A stretch of 64,000 nt of DNA. It comes from Nocardia arizonensis. GTDB lineage: Bacteria > Actinomycetota > Actinomycetes > Mycobacteriales > Mycobacteriaceae. This document shows, piece after piece, positions 1 to 8,000 of this stretch. Below the pieces are notes generated by a model that was not told where the DNA came from, searched no databases, and saw only the letters and a program-made list of their open reading frames with translations. Position numbers and translations under genes: made by a program. Location of the stretch: positions 223,063-287,062 of the forward strand of contig NZ_LGYZ01000129.1 in the NCBI RefSeq assembly GCF_001310275.1, written 5' to 3'. The number at the start of each line of letters is the position of its first letter. The first letter of the stretch is position 1.

Positions 1-2
1 TT

Positions 3-530
3 CCGTTCCGCAAGGTCTTCGACGTGGTCGCCTCCGGTCGCCGCCACGTGGTGATGGGGGCCAATCAGATCGACCGCCACGGCAATCAGAATCTGTCCGC
101 CTTCGGCCCGCTACGGAAGCCGAACCGCCAGATGTTCGGCGTGCGCGGTGCGCCGGGCAATACCATCAACCACCCCACCAGCTACTGGGTCGCCCGCCAC
201 ACCAAGCGCGTATTCGTCGACCAGGTCGATATCGTCAGCGGCATCGGCTACGACAAGGTCGACCCCGCCAATCCGGCCTTCCGCTTCATGCACCTGCACC
301 GCGTGGTCACCAACCTCGGCGTCTTCGATTTCGAGGGCCCCGCCCACACCATGCGGGCGCGGAGTCTGCATCCCGGAGTGAGCGCCGAGGAGGTAGCCGA
401 GAACACCTCATTCGAGATCGCCGGACTCGCCGAGGCGGGCGTGACCAGGCTGCCCACCGACGAAGAACTGCGGCTGATCCGGGATGTGCTCGACCCCAAG
501 AAGATTCGCGAATCGGAGGTACCCGCATGA
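3..530 (+). CDS. ipdB: IpdB, CoA-transferase-family ring-C hydrolase beta subunit (5' truncated by window edge)
   Basis: Partial gene: the reading frame is open from base 3 and about 175 C-terminal residues are present, so roughly the first third of a ~250-residue subunit lies outside the window. The sequence carries the CoA-transferase beta-type block NQIDRHGNQNLSAFG and the GAPGNTINHPTSYW loop. In Mycobacterium tuberculosis IpdAB is a CoA-transferase-like enzyme that hydrolyses the ring-C ketone of COCHEA-CoA in the last steps of steroid ring degradation. IpdA should lie immediately upstream. The gene overlaps ipdC by the ATGA tetranucleotide at 527-530, as expected for the ipdA-ipdB-ipdC operon. 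Identification rests on family resemblance plus the unmistakable neighbourhood (fadA6, kstR2, fadE30, fadD3). Confidence 0.9.
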   Translation, partial: PFRKVFDVVASGRRHVVMGANQIDRHGNQNLSAFGPLRKPNRQMFGVRGAPGNTINHPTSYWVARHTKRVFVDQVDIVSGIGYDKVDPANPAFRFMHLHRVVTNLGVFDFEGPAHTMRARSLHPGVSAEEVAENTSFEIAGLAEAGVTRLPTDEELRLIRDVLDPKKIRESEVPA

Positions 531-1612
531 CGCCGCGGCTTCGCACGGCGCTGACCGATCTGGTCGGCGTCGAACACCCGGTCGTGCAGACCGGTATGGG
601 CTGGGTCGCCGGCCCGAGCCTGGTGTCGGCCACCTCGAACGCGGGCGGCCTCGGCATTCTCGCCTCGGCCACCATGACCTACGCCGAACTCGAGGCCGCG
701 ATCGCGAAGACCAAGGCGCAGACCGACAAACCGTTCGGCGTGAACATCCGCGCCGACGCCGCCGACGCAGGCGAGCGCATCGATCTGCTGATCCGCGAGA
801 AAGTGGCTGTCGCGTCGTTCGCGCTCGCGCCGAAGAAGGATCTGATCGCCAAGCTCAAGGACGCGGGCATCGTGGTCGTGCCCTCCATCGGCGCGGCCAA
901 GCACGCGGTGAAGGTCGCGTCATGGGGGGCGGACGCGGTCATCGTGCAGGGCGGCGAGGGCGGCGGGCACACGGGTCCGGTGGCGACCACGCTGCTGCTG
1001 CCGTCGGTGCTGGACGCCGTCGACATCCCCGTGGTCGCCGCGGGCGGATTCTTCGACGGACGCGGTCTGGCCGCCGCGCTCGCCTACGGCGCGGCGGGTG
1101 TCGCGATGGGCACCCGTTTCCTGCTTACCCGCGAGAGCACGGTGCCCGACGCCGTGAAGCAGGAGTACCTGACCAGGCAGTTGCAGGACACCGTGGTCTC
1201 GCTCAAGGTCGACGGCATGCCGCACCGGGTGCTGAACACCGACCTGGTACAGCGGCTCGAACATTCCGGGCGCTGGCGCGGTCTGAGCGCCGCGGTGGGC
1301 AATGCCGCGCGATTCAAGAGCATGACCGGCATGAAATGGTCGACGATGGTCCGCGACGGTCTAACCATGCGCAAGCAGAAGGATCTGACCTGGTCGCAGG
1401 TGATCATGGCGGCCAACACCCCCATGCTGCTGCGCGCCGGACTGGTCGAGGGCGATACCCGGGCCGGTGTGCTCGCCGCCGGTCAGGTCACCGGGATCAT
1501 CGACGACGTGCCGACCTGTCGTGAGCTCATCGAACACATAGTCACCGATGCGGTCGAGCGCATCGACGCGCTGACCGCGCTGCGAAGCGCCGCCACCGGC
1601 ACCTCCGCCTGA
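527..1612 (+). CDS. ipdC: IpdC, FMN-dependent nitronate-monooxygenase-like oxidoreductase
   Basis: 361-residue TIM-barrel flavoprotein of the 2-nitropropane dioxygenase/nitronate monooxygenase family. Family signatures are visible: a VVQTGMGWVAGPSLVSATSN N-terminal segment, VQGGEGGGHTG (phosphate/FMN loop), VVAAGGFFDGRGLAAALAYG and GVAMGTRFLLT (second phosphate-binding loop). In mycobacteria IpdC acts after thiolysis of HIP-CoA, converting 5OH-HIC-CoA toward the substrate that is ring-opened by EchA20 and IpdAB. It starts inside the ipdB stop (ATGA overlap), implying translational coupling. A hairpin lies downstream in the convergent gap. The exact reaction is taken from the mycobacterial orthologue, not shown by the sequence. 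Confidence 0.88.
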   Translation: MTPRLRTALTDLVGVEHPVVQTGMGWVAGPSLVSATSNAGGLGILASATMTYAELEAAIAKTKAQTDKPFGVNIRADAADAGERIDLLIREKVAVASFALAPKKDLIAKLKDAGIVVVPSIGAAKHAVKVASWGADAVIVQGGEGGGHTGPVATTLLLPSVLDAVDIPVVAAGGFFDGRGLAAALAYGAAGVAMGTRFLLTRESTVPDAVKQEYLTRQLQDTVVSLKVDGMPHRVLNTDLVQRLEHSGRWRGLSAAVGNAARFKSMTGMKWSTMVRDGLTMRKQKDLTWSQVIMAANTPMLLRAGLVEGDTRAGVLAAGQVTGIIDDVPTCRELIEHIVTDAVERIDALTALRSAATGTSA

Positions 1613-1784
1613 GCGGCCGTCATCCGCGAGTCGACGGTGCCGGGTCCGACCCGCTCGGCCGCCGCGGTCTGCTGTCGCGGCGGCCGAACACGTCGGTCGT
1701 GCGCGGTTCGCCAACGGCGCACCGGTCGACGCGCGGCCGCGCAGTGTGGTCGCCGCTCGGTCCGCGGTCACCGCAAGGGAAGTG

Positions 1785-1823
1785 GACCGCGACCGTCCGA
1801 ACACCCTCTGGACGGTCGCGGTC
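1785..1823. terminator. GC-rich hairpin between convergent ipdC and SDR genes
   Basis: A perfect 14-bp inverted repeat (GACCGCGACCGTCC at 1785-1798 and its complement at 1810-1823) with an 11-nt loop. It sits in the 263-bp gap between two convergent genes. There is no U-tract, which is common for actinobacterial terminators, so it could stop transcription from both sides. Nothing else is recognisable in the gap. Confidence 0.65.
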
Positions 1824-1875
1824 ACCCGATCGACCCACCGCGCCCGTCCGTCGCACCCGCGGCGTAGGTCACCGA

Positions 1876-2631
1876 TCACCACGGCAGAGCGCCGTATTCA
1901 CCGTTCGCGTCGGCCACCCACTGGAAGCCCCAGAGCTGACCGCTCGGACCATCCTCGGGCAGCGTGGCCAACCGCACCACGACCTCGGCGCCCTGTGCCG
2001 CCGTGCGGAATCCGCTGTGCTGGTTGAGATCGGTCGCGCAGTAGCCCGGGTTGGCGGCGTTGACCTTGATCGGCGTATCCCACAGTTCCTTGGCGTACTG
2101 CATGGTGACCATGGTCAGCGCGGACTTGGACGATGGGTACGACACCGCCGCCAACCCCCACATCGGGCTGTCCGGGTCCATCATGAGCGTGACCGAACCC
2201 ACCTCGCTGGATACATTGACGATGCGGGCGGCGGGCGCACGGCGCAGCAGCGGCAGGAACGCGTTGGTCACCGCGACCGGGCCGAAGACATTGGTCTCGT
2301 AGACCTGCCGCATGGTGGACAGCGTGGTCGAGGACGGTTTGCCGTCCCCGTCCAGACCGCCGGTGATACCCGCGTTGTTGACTAGCACGTCGAGGGTGTC
2401 GAATTCCGCGCGCACCTCGGTCGCCGTGGCCGCGATGGATTCGGCGTCGGTGACGTCGATCCGCACGAACCGGACATCGGCGCCCTCGCCGCTCAGTGCC
2501 TCGGCGGCGGCCTTGCCGCGCTCGGCGTCGCGGGCGCCGAGCAGGACGGTCATTCCCCGCGCGGCGAGTTGGCGGGCGGTTTCGAAGCCGATGCCCTTGT
2601 TGGCGCCGGTGATCAATACTGTCTGGGTCAT
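1876..2631 (-). CDS. Short-chain dehydrogenase/reductase (carbonyl-reductase type)
   Basis: 251 residues from the ATG at 2631. It has the SDR cofactor motif TGANKGIG near the N-terminus, NNAG in the middle, a catalytic Ser followed by SYPSSK (the YxxxK pair), and the classical SDR length. The TGANKGIG variant with a following FETARQLAARG is typical of NADP(H)-dependent carbonyl-reductase-like SDRs in actinobacteria. It is divergently paired, 102 bp apart, with an XRE/MmyB-type regulator, a very common pairing that suggests control of this SDR by its neighbour. It is not one of the known steroid SDRs (IpdF is a separate gene nearby). The substrate is unknown. Confidence 0.85.
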   Translation of the reverse strand: MTQTVLITGANKGIGFETARQLAARGMTVLLGARDAERGKAAAEALSGEGADVRFVRIDVTDAESIAATATEVRAEFDTLDVLVNNAGITGGLDGDGKPSSTTLSTMRQVYETNVFGPVAVTNAFLPLLRRAPAARIVNVSSEVGSVTLMMDPDSPMWGLAAVSYPSSKSALTMVTMQYAKELWDTPIKVNAANPGYCATDLNQHSGFRTAAQGAEVVVRLATLPEDGPSGQLWGFQWVADANGEYGALPW

Positions 2632-2659
2632 GGCGTCGACAATGCCCGCGGCCCGCGGT

Positions 2660-2709
2660 CTCCCGGGAGGTCCGGCCGAACGTGGTATCGGCCGTACCTC
2701 CCACGGCCG
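2660..2709. promoter_or_regulatory. Two inverted repeats in the SDR/XRE divergent promoter region
   Basis: The 102-bp space between the divergent SDR and XRE genes contains a perfect 10-bp palindrome (CTCCCGGGAG, 2660-2669). It also contains a 7-bp-arm inverted repeat (CGGCCGT at 2689-2695, ACGGCCG at 2703-2709). These are candidate operators for the adjacent XRE regulator. Chance is not excluded in DNA this GC-rich. Confidence 0.35.
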
Positions 2710-2733
2710 TCCGCCGTCGCCGACACTGGAACG

Positions 2734-3618
2734 GTGACCGATCGAACCGAGTTGGCGGCCTTCCTGCGCGATCGGCGCGCTCGGTTGCGTCCCGCCGATG
2801 TCGGCCTGACCGAGTCCGGGCCGCGCCGCACCCCCGGCCTGCGCCGTCAAGAGGTCGCCCAGCTGGCGGGCATCTCGGTCGAGTACTACATCCGTATCGA
2901 GCAGTGCCGCGGCCCGCGCCCGTCCCAGCAGGTGCTCGCCGCGCTGGCCCGCGCACTGCTGCTGAGCGTGGACGAACGCGACTACCTGCTGCGCACCGCC
3001 GGATATCAGCCACCGCCGGTGGCCGGGCCGATCCGTACCGTGCCGCCGTCGATTCGGGTCATCCTCGACACCATGACCGAGACTCCCGCCTACGTGGTGG
3101 ACGCCACCTACGACGTGCTGGCCTGGAATCGGCTCGCGGTGCCGTTCCTCGGCGATCTCGGCTCGGCGCCGGAGTCCGAACGCAATATGGTGCGCTGGAT
3201 ATTCCGCACGGCCGCCGACCATCACGCGTGGTCGGAACCGGAGACCCTGGCCTTCGCCCGGTCCACGGTGGCCGATCTGCGCGCCGCCTATGCCCGGTAC
3301 CCGGGGCATCCGGCGCTCACCGCACTGGTCACCGAATTACTCGGCACCGCACCGCGATTCGCGCGAATGTGGGAGGAACGTGATGTGCGGGAGCGGCGCA
3401 CGCACCGCAAGAAGGTCGACCATCCCGACCTCGGGACGCTCGAATTCGAATGTCAGGTACTGCACGTTTCCGATACCGATCAGCGCATGATCGTGTACTG
3501 CGCGGAACCGAATTCGCCCACCGCGCGGATCTTCCGGTCGCTCGGGACGCGGACGGCCACGACCCCGCGCGGACCGCACGGGGTCGCCGACCGGCTCAGT
3601 TCGCCAGACGTTCGATGA
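2734..3618 (+). CDS. XRE-family regulator with MmyB-like ligand-binding domain
   Basis: 294 residues from the GTG at 2734, chosen because it opens directly before TDRTELAAFLRDRRARL, the usual beginning of this family. Residues ~8-75 are a helix-turn-helix domain (TPGLRRQEVAQLAGISVEYY, then RIEQ). The rest matches the MmyB-like ligand-binding fold (PAYVVDATYDVLAWN, the PAS-like segment with the conserved DxxAWN). Such proteins are predicted regulators of the adjacent divergent SDR gene; the ligand is unknown. The 3' end overlaps the convergent fadA6 by 23 bp. It appears to be an insertion relative to the M. tuberculosis order ipdC-fdxB-Rv3555c-fadA6. Confidence 0.85.
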   Translation: MTDRTELAAFLRDRRARLRPADVGLTESGPRRTPGLRRQEVAQLAGISVEYYIRIEQCRGPRPSQQVLAALARALLLSVDERDYLLRTAGYQPPPVAGPIRTVPPSIRVILDTMTETPAYVVDATYDVLAWNRLAVPFLGDLGSAPESERNMVRWIFRTAADHHAWSEPETLAFARSTVADLRAAYARYPGHPALTALVTELLGTAPRFARMWEERDVRERRTHRKKVDHPDLGTLEFECQVLHVSDTDQRMIVYCAEPNSPTARIFRSLGTRTATTPRGPHGVADRLSSPDVR

Positions 3619-4786
3619 TGGTGACGTTCGCGGTGCCGCCGCCTTCGCAGATGGTCAGCAGGCCGTAGCGGCCCTCGATGCGCTCGAGTTCGTTGAGCAT
3701 GGTGGCGAACAGCTTCGCGCCGGTCGCGCCGAGCGGGTGGCCCAGGGCGATCGCACCGCCGTTGACATTGACCTTGTCCGGATCGGCGCCGGTCTCCTTC
3801 AGCCAGGCCAGCACCACCGAGGCGAATGCCTCGTTGATCTCGATCACGTCGATGTCGTGGATGCTCAGCCCCGTCTTCTCCAGCGCCCTCTTGGTGGCCG
3901 GAATCGGCGCGGTGAGCATGAAGATCGGGTCCGCGCCGCGGGCGCTGACATGGTGGATGCGGGCGCGCGGGGTCAGCCCGTACTCCTGGACGGCCCATTC
4001 CGAGGCGAGCAGGGTCGCGCTGGCGCCGTCGGAGATCTGGCTGGCGACCGCGGCGGTGAGCGGGCTGCCCTCGGCCAGCGCGGGCAGTCCGGCCATCTTC
4101 TCCATGCTGGTCTCGCGCGGGCCCTGGTCGATCCAGAAATCGCCGACCGGCACGATCTCCCGGTCGAAGCGGCCGTTCTTGATGGCGTCGCGGGCGCGGT
4201 CGTGGCTGCGCAGCGCCCAGCGCTCCATGTCCTCGCGGCTGATGCCCCACTTCTCGGCGATCAGCTGCGCGCCGCGGAACTGCGACACCTCGCCGGTGCC
4301 GTAGCGGTGATCCCAGCCTTCGGCGCCGACGAACGGCGATTCGAAGCCGTACTCCTTACCGGCGAGCATGGCCGCCGAGATCGGGATGCGGCTCATGTTC
4401 TGCACGCCGGCCGCGACGATGACCTCCGCGGTGCCACTCATGATCGCCTGCGCGCCGAAATTGATTGCCTGCTGCGACGATCCGCACTGGCGGTCGACGG
4501 TCACGCCGGGCACCTCTTCGGGGAAGCCCGCCGTCAGCCACATGGTGCGCCCGATATTGCCCGCCTGCGGACCCACGTTGTCGACGCAGCCGACGATCAC
4601 GTCGTCGACATTCGCCGGGTCGATCGGAGTGCGATCCAGCAGACCCCGCAGCGCGGCCGCACCGAGGTCGGCCGGATGCACGCCGGCCAGCGCCCCGTTG
4701 CGTTTGCCGACCGGGGTGCGCACCGCGTCGACGACGAAGGCATCCCGCAGCGGCGCATAGGGCCGACGGGCGGAAGGTGCAGACAT
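3596..4786 (-). CDS. fadA6: FadA6, steroid-ring thiolase
   Basis: 396-residue thiolase. The nucleophilic cysteine sits in VDRQCGSSQQ (Cys101), the catalytic His in GGAIALGHPLGATGAK, and the second acid/base Cys in CEGGGTANV near the C-terminus, so all active-site loops are intact. In M. tuberculosis FadA6 (Rv3556c) thiolyses the HIP-CoA side chain and later products of ring C/D opening. It lies 51 bp downstream of kstR2 on the same strand, as in mycobacteria, so it is probably transcribed from the KstR2-controlled promoter at 5458-5475. A good GGAG ribosome site precedes the ATG at 4786. Confidence 0.92.
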   Translation of the reverse strand: MSAPSARRPYAPLRDAFVVDAVRTPVGKRNGALAGVHPADLGAAALRGLLDRTPIDPANVDDVIVGCVDNVGPQAGNIGRTMWLTAGFPEEVPGVTVDRQCGSSQQAINFGAQAIMSGTAEVIVAAGVQNMSRIPISAAMLAGKEYGFESPFVGAEGWDHRYGTGEVSQFRGAQLIAEKWGISREDMERWALRSHDRARDAIKNGRFDREIVPVGDFWIDQGPRETSMEKMAGLPALAEGSPLTAAVASQISDGASATLLASEWAVQEYGLTPRARIHHVSARGADPIFMLTAPIPATKRALEKTGLSIHDIDVIEINEAFASVVLAWLKETGADPDKVNVNGGAIALGHPLGATGAKLFATMLNELERIEGRYGLLTICEGGGTANVTIIERLAN

Positions 4787-4837
4787 GGAATCTCCTACTC
4801 GGACTTGGCCTCCGGCGCGAACACCGGAGGTCGCTGC

Positions 4838-5443
4838 TCAGGTGGCGTCGGGGACGGTGAGCCCGTCCAACACGATGGACAGGTACTGCTTGGCGAGGTT
4901 GTCGACGGTGATCGCGCCGCCGGGCTGATACCACCGCACCGCGACCCACACCGTGTCGCGCAGGAATCGGTAGGCGAGTTCGACATCGAGTTCGGGACGG
5001 AAGCTGCCGTCGGCGACACCGTTGATCAGCACCCGATGCCAGAGTTCGCGGAATTCGTTGTTGTAGTCGGCGATATAGGCGAACCGCTCCGCGTCGCGCA
5101 GCCGTTTGGCCTCGGCCTGGTAGATCGCGACCGCGGCGTGGAAGCGGTCGAAGGATTGATAGGAGGCGATCACCAACGCCTCCAACGTATCCCGCGAACT
5201 GAGCCCCTCGGCGACGATCTCGCGATATCGCCCGAACAGGTCGTCGAGGAAGCCGCGCAGGATCTCGTCCACCATCGATTCCTTGGAATCGAAATGGTGA
5301 TACAGACTCCCCGATAGAATCCCCGCCGCATCGGCGATATCGCGCACCGTCGTCGCCCGCAGCCCGCGCTCGGCGAACAGGGTGGCCGCCATCGACAACA
5401 GTTCGTTGCGGCGCGCGGATTTCGGGGACTCGGCTGAGGTCAC
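4838..5443 (-). CDS. kstR2: KstR2, TetR repressor of the HIP (ring C/D) regulon
   Basis: 201 residues from the GTG at 5443; a TTG at 5458 would add five residues but touches the operator. It has a TetR N-terminal HTH (LFAERGLRATTVRDIADAAG, then ILSGSLYHHFDSKESMV) and a C-terminal ligand domain with the KstR2-type RFLRDTVWVAVRWYQPGG segment, close to M. tuberculosis Rv3557c in length and sequence. KstR2 is derepressed by HIP-CoA and controls fadA6, ipdF-fadE30, fadD3-fadE33 and ipdABC. It is probably autoregulated through the palindrome abutting its start, and is upstream of fadA6 in the same operon. Confidence 0.93.
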   Translation of the reverse strand: MTSAESPKSARRNELLSMAATLFAERGLRATTVRDIADAAGILSGSLYHHFDSKESMVDEILRGFLDDLFGRYREIVAEGLSSRDTLEALVIASYQSFDRFHAAVAIYQAEAKRLRDAERFAYIADYNNEFRELWHRVLINGVADGSFRPELDVELAYRFLRDTVWVAVRWYQPGGAITVDNLAKQYLSIVLDGLTVPDAT

Positions 5444-5457
5444 CGGGCCATCATACA

Positions 5458-5475
5458 ACCAAGCATTTGCTTGGT
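5458..5475. promoter_or_regulatory. KstR2 operator of the kstR2-fadA6 operon
   Basis: Perfect palindrome ACCAAGCA-TT-TGCTTGGT. Read on either strand it matches the published KstR2 consensus AnCAAGnnCTTGnT at all but one fixed position. It lies 15 bp upstream of the chosen kstR2 start, the right place for autorepression. Confidence 0.85.
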
Positions 5476-5548
5476 GCCAGTGGCGCGCGTCTCGCCGTGC
5501 GGGTCATTCCGGCAGCGCCGGATCATGTCGGGAGTGACAGCACCGCCC

Positions 5549-6283
5549 TCAGCGGGCCGAATAGCGCAGCGGAGAGGAGACGGAGAGGTCGGCCAGCAGG
5601 CGGTCGCAGATGACCACCGGGGAGACGCCCGCGCGGGACATGCGGGCGATGAGGGCCAAGCGGCGTTCGCAGCTGTCCCATTCGACGGTGAGAGGACCGC
5701 GCTCGGGGCCCGCGTCCACGGTGGCGAGCACTTCCAGGCCGTGCGGGGTCGACTCCTCGACCAGACGGAGGACCATGCCGCGCTGCCAGGCGTCGTAGGT
5801 GGCCATATCGGAACCGATCACCAGTTTGTCGGTGGCCGCCCCCAGACCGGTGGCGATCTCGTCGGCGAAGGCGTCGTGGTCGAACCGATAGCGGCGGCTG
5901 CGGCGCACCACCTCGAGCAACTCGGCGCGCACCTCGCGCAGCAGAGCCGTCTGCCTGCGCCTGCGCCGCTCGCGTTCGGACGGCGCGGTCGCGGCACAGT
6001 CGAGTCCGAGGCGGTGGGCACGCTCGCGGTCGCGCTGGATGTCGGCGCGCAACGCCGCCCGCGGATCACGGGCCACCTCGGCCTCGTCGACCGCGAACAG
6101 TTCGAGTATCTCCCCCGCCCTCGACGCTGTGATCAGCTCCGACTCGTGCCCGAGAAGTTCGGCCCCGAGCGTCAACGCCGCGAGGGTAAGGCTGTCGAGT
6201 CTGCGTCTGGCCAGCACGACCTCACGCACCACATCGAGTTCCAGTTGTTCGCGGGAGCGTGGGTGATCATGGCCCATAGCCAT
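5549..6283 (-). CDS. Conserved-looking hypothetical protein, highly charged
   Basis: About 244 residues if started at the ATG at 6283. An ATG at 6277 has better spacing from the GAAGGGG ribosome site, and the frame stays open to 6394. I do not recognise the family. The protein is rich in Arg, Glu and Ala, with a helical N-terminal half (a run of RRLDSLTLAALTLGAELLG) and an Arg-rich central stretch (SERERRRRRQ), then WDSCERRLALIARM near the end. No signal peptide or membrane segment is seen. It stands alone between kstR2 (same strand) and the divergent secreted CAP gene. Function unknown. Confidence 0.6.
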   Translation of the reverse strand: MAMGHDHPRSREQLELDVVREVVLARRRLDSLTLAALTLGAELLGHESELITASRAGEILELFAVDEAEVARDPRAALRADIQRDRERAHRLGLDCAATAPSERERRRRRQTALLREVRAELLEVVRRSRRYRFDHDAFADEIATGLGAATDKLVIGSDMATYDAWQRGMVLRLVEESTPHGLEVLATVDAGPERGPLTVEWDSCERRLALIARMSRAGVSPVVICDRLLADLSVSSPLRYSAR

Positions 6284-6652
6284 CGCCCCTTCAAGCAGGT
6301 CGGTAGTCGAAGTCTGTCCAGCATGGCATATCCCGTTAACCCACGCGCCCCCTTTTTCCCTGATCAGCACCACCTCGGCACCGTCATATCGCATATTTCG
6401 GACCTCGGCCGTCTCCCCCGGATCACTCGGTCACCCGGTGGTTGCCGCCCGGTGGCCCGCCCGCGCGCCCGTCGCCGACACCCGAGTCGCCTTCACGTCC
6501 GCGGCGGGCGGGCTCGCGTAGTCTCTGCGGATGCCGCGCGGGCCGATGTCCGCGCGCGGCCGATGACGACATACCCCCCGCGATGGCGCGCCCGCGCCGA
6601 TTCGACGGTGAGCTCGAACAGAAGCACCCATCACTACCGGGAAGGAAGTTCG
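6284..6652. other. Intergenic region between divergent hypothetical and CAP genes
   Basis: About 370 bp without a convincing gene. It must hold the promoters for both divergent neighbours, and a GGAAGGA ribosome site for the CAP gene lies at its right end. I see no operator palindrome, hairpin or RNA gene. Confidence 0.5.
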
Positions 6653-7174
6653 ATGAAAAAAGCCTACGCGGTCATACCCGGCGCCGTGGCGGCCGTCACC
6701 GCCGCCACGATCGTGAGCGCCGGACCGGCTCAGGCGGCCGCGTTCAACGAACAGGTGCTGACCGAACACAACGCGGCGCGAGCGCGTTACGGCGCGCACG
6801 CGCTCAATTGGGGACCGTCGCTGTATCCGAGCACCCTGCAACACGCGCGCAGTTGCCGTTTCGCGAATTCCATCGGGCCCTACGGCGAAAACCTCTACAG
6901 CAGCCCCGATCCGAACGCCACGATCGCCGACGCGATGGCGGCGTGGATGTCGGAGGAGTCGAAGTACGACTACGACTCGCCCGGATCCACCCCGGACACA
7001 GCGCGATTCACGCAGGTCGTGTGGAAGGCGACCACGCAGGTCGCGGCGGCCATCGTGCGCTGCCCCGCGGGCACGCTCGCCGAGGAGCCCGCCACCTTCA
7101 TCGTCGCCCGCTACAGCCCGCCCGGCAATGTGGCCGACCAGTTCGCCCAGAATGTGGGTCGGCAGGTCACGTAA
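6653..7174 (+). CDS. Secreted CAP/SCP-domain protein
   Basis: 173 residues starting at an ATG preceded by GGAAGGA. The N-terminus MKKAYAVIPGAVAAVTAA with a following SAGPAQAAA is a clear Sec signal peptide (cleavage near residue 28). The mature part is a CAP domain (Pfam CAP, cysteine-rich secretory/PR-1 superfamily): EHNAARARYG, the GENLY core motif, and TQVVWKATT, with His/Glu positions typical of the cavity. CAP proteins of actinobacteria are exported and their roles are mostly undefined, with lipid or sterol binding known for some homologues. The gene interrupts the steroid cluster. Codon use matches its neighbours. Confidence 0.85.
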   Translation: MKKAYAVIPGAVAAVTAATIVSAGPAQAAAFNEQVLTEHNAARARYGAHALNWGPSLYPSTLQHARSCRFANSIGPYGENLYSSPDPNATIADAMAAWMSEESKYDYDSPGSTPDTARFTQVVWKATTQVAAAIVRCPAGTLAEEPATFIVARYSPPGNVADQFAQNVGRQVT

Positions 7175-7202
7175 TACCCGGGCAGCGAGAATCGCCGCCG
7201 GG

Positions 7203-8000
7203 TCAGGCCCGTTGGCTGCTGATGGAGACGATCTCGCCGGTGAGGTAGGTGGTGTAGTCGCTGGCGAGCATGGCTATGGTGGCGGCCACTTCCCAGGGTT
7301 CGGCGGCTCGGCCGAAGGCTTCCCGTTCGGACAGGGCGTCGAGGAGTTCGGAAGAACTGACCTTGTCCAGGAAGGGGTGGCGGGCGATGCTGGGGGCGAC
7401 CGCGTTGACGCGCACACCCAGTTCCGCGGCTTCGACCGCGCTGCACCGGGTCAGGGCCATCACGCCCGCCTTGGCCGCGGCGTAGTGCGCCTGGCCGCGC
7501 TGGGCGCGCCAGCCGAGCACGCTGGCGTTGTTGACGATGACGCCGCCGTGGCCGGCGTCGCGGAAGTAGCCGAGGGCGGCGCGGGTGCAGCGGAAGGTGC
7601 CGTTGAGGGTGATGTCGAGGACGCGGTCCCACTGCTCGTCGGTCATGTCGACCACGGGCGTCTCGCCGCCGAGTCCGGCGTTGTTGACCATGATGTCGAT
7701 GCGGCCCAGTGCCCGCGCGGCCCCCTGGACCAGAGCGTTCACCTGGTCGGTGCGCTGCACGTCGCAGGCGATGGCGGCGACCCGGCGCTCGGGGAATTCA
7801 CCCTTCAACTCCACCTCGGTCTCGCCGAGACGGCGTTCGTGCCAGTCCGACACCACCACGTCCGCGCCCTCTGCGAGCAGACGCCGGGCGGTGGCCGAAC
7901 CGATGCCGGTGCCCGCGGCGGCGGTGACGACCGCGACGCGGCCGGTGAGCAGTCCGTGGCCGGGGACCGGCTGCGGGGGGATCGACAGCGGCCCGGTCAC
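7203..8000 (-). CDS. ipdF: IpdF, SDR acting in HIP-CoA beta-oxidation
   Basis: 265 residues from the GTG at 8000, which overlaps the fadE30 stop (GTGA). SDR hallmarks are present: a cofactor loop TAAAGTGIGSATA, NNAG, the catalytic Ser in VIVNNASVLG and YAAAK. It corresponds in position and sequence type to Rv3559c/IpdF, the hydroxyacyl-CoA dehydrogenase step in degradation of the propionyl side chain of HIP-CoA, between FadE30 and FadA6. Translational coupling with fadE30 and a shared KstR2 operator at 9207 support this role. Confidence 0.88.
   Translation of the reverse strand: MTGPLSIPPQPVPGHGLLTGRVAVVTAAAGTGIGSATARRLLAEGADVVVSDWHERRLGETEVELKGEFPERRVAAIACDVQRTDQVNALVQGAARALGRIDIMVNNAGLGGETPVVDMTDEQWDRVLDITLNGTFRCTRAALGYFRDAGHGGVIVNNASVLGWRAQRGQAHYAAAKAGVMALTRCSAVEAAELGVRVNAVAPSIARHPFLDKVSSSELLDALSEREAFGRAAEPWEVAATIAMLASDYTTYLTGEIVSISSQRA

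Noticed and set aside
3737..5317. 526-codon open frame antisense to fadA6 and kstR2
   Set aside because: Crosses two sense genes of known family; composition typical of a high-GC shadow.
5471..6652. In-frame upstream extension of the CAP-protein gene
   Set aside because: Reads through the antisense of the hypothetical gene without homology; the ATG at 6653 has a ribosome site and an immediate signal peptide.
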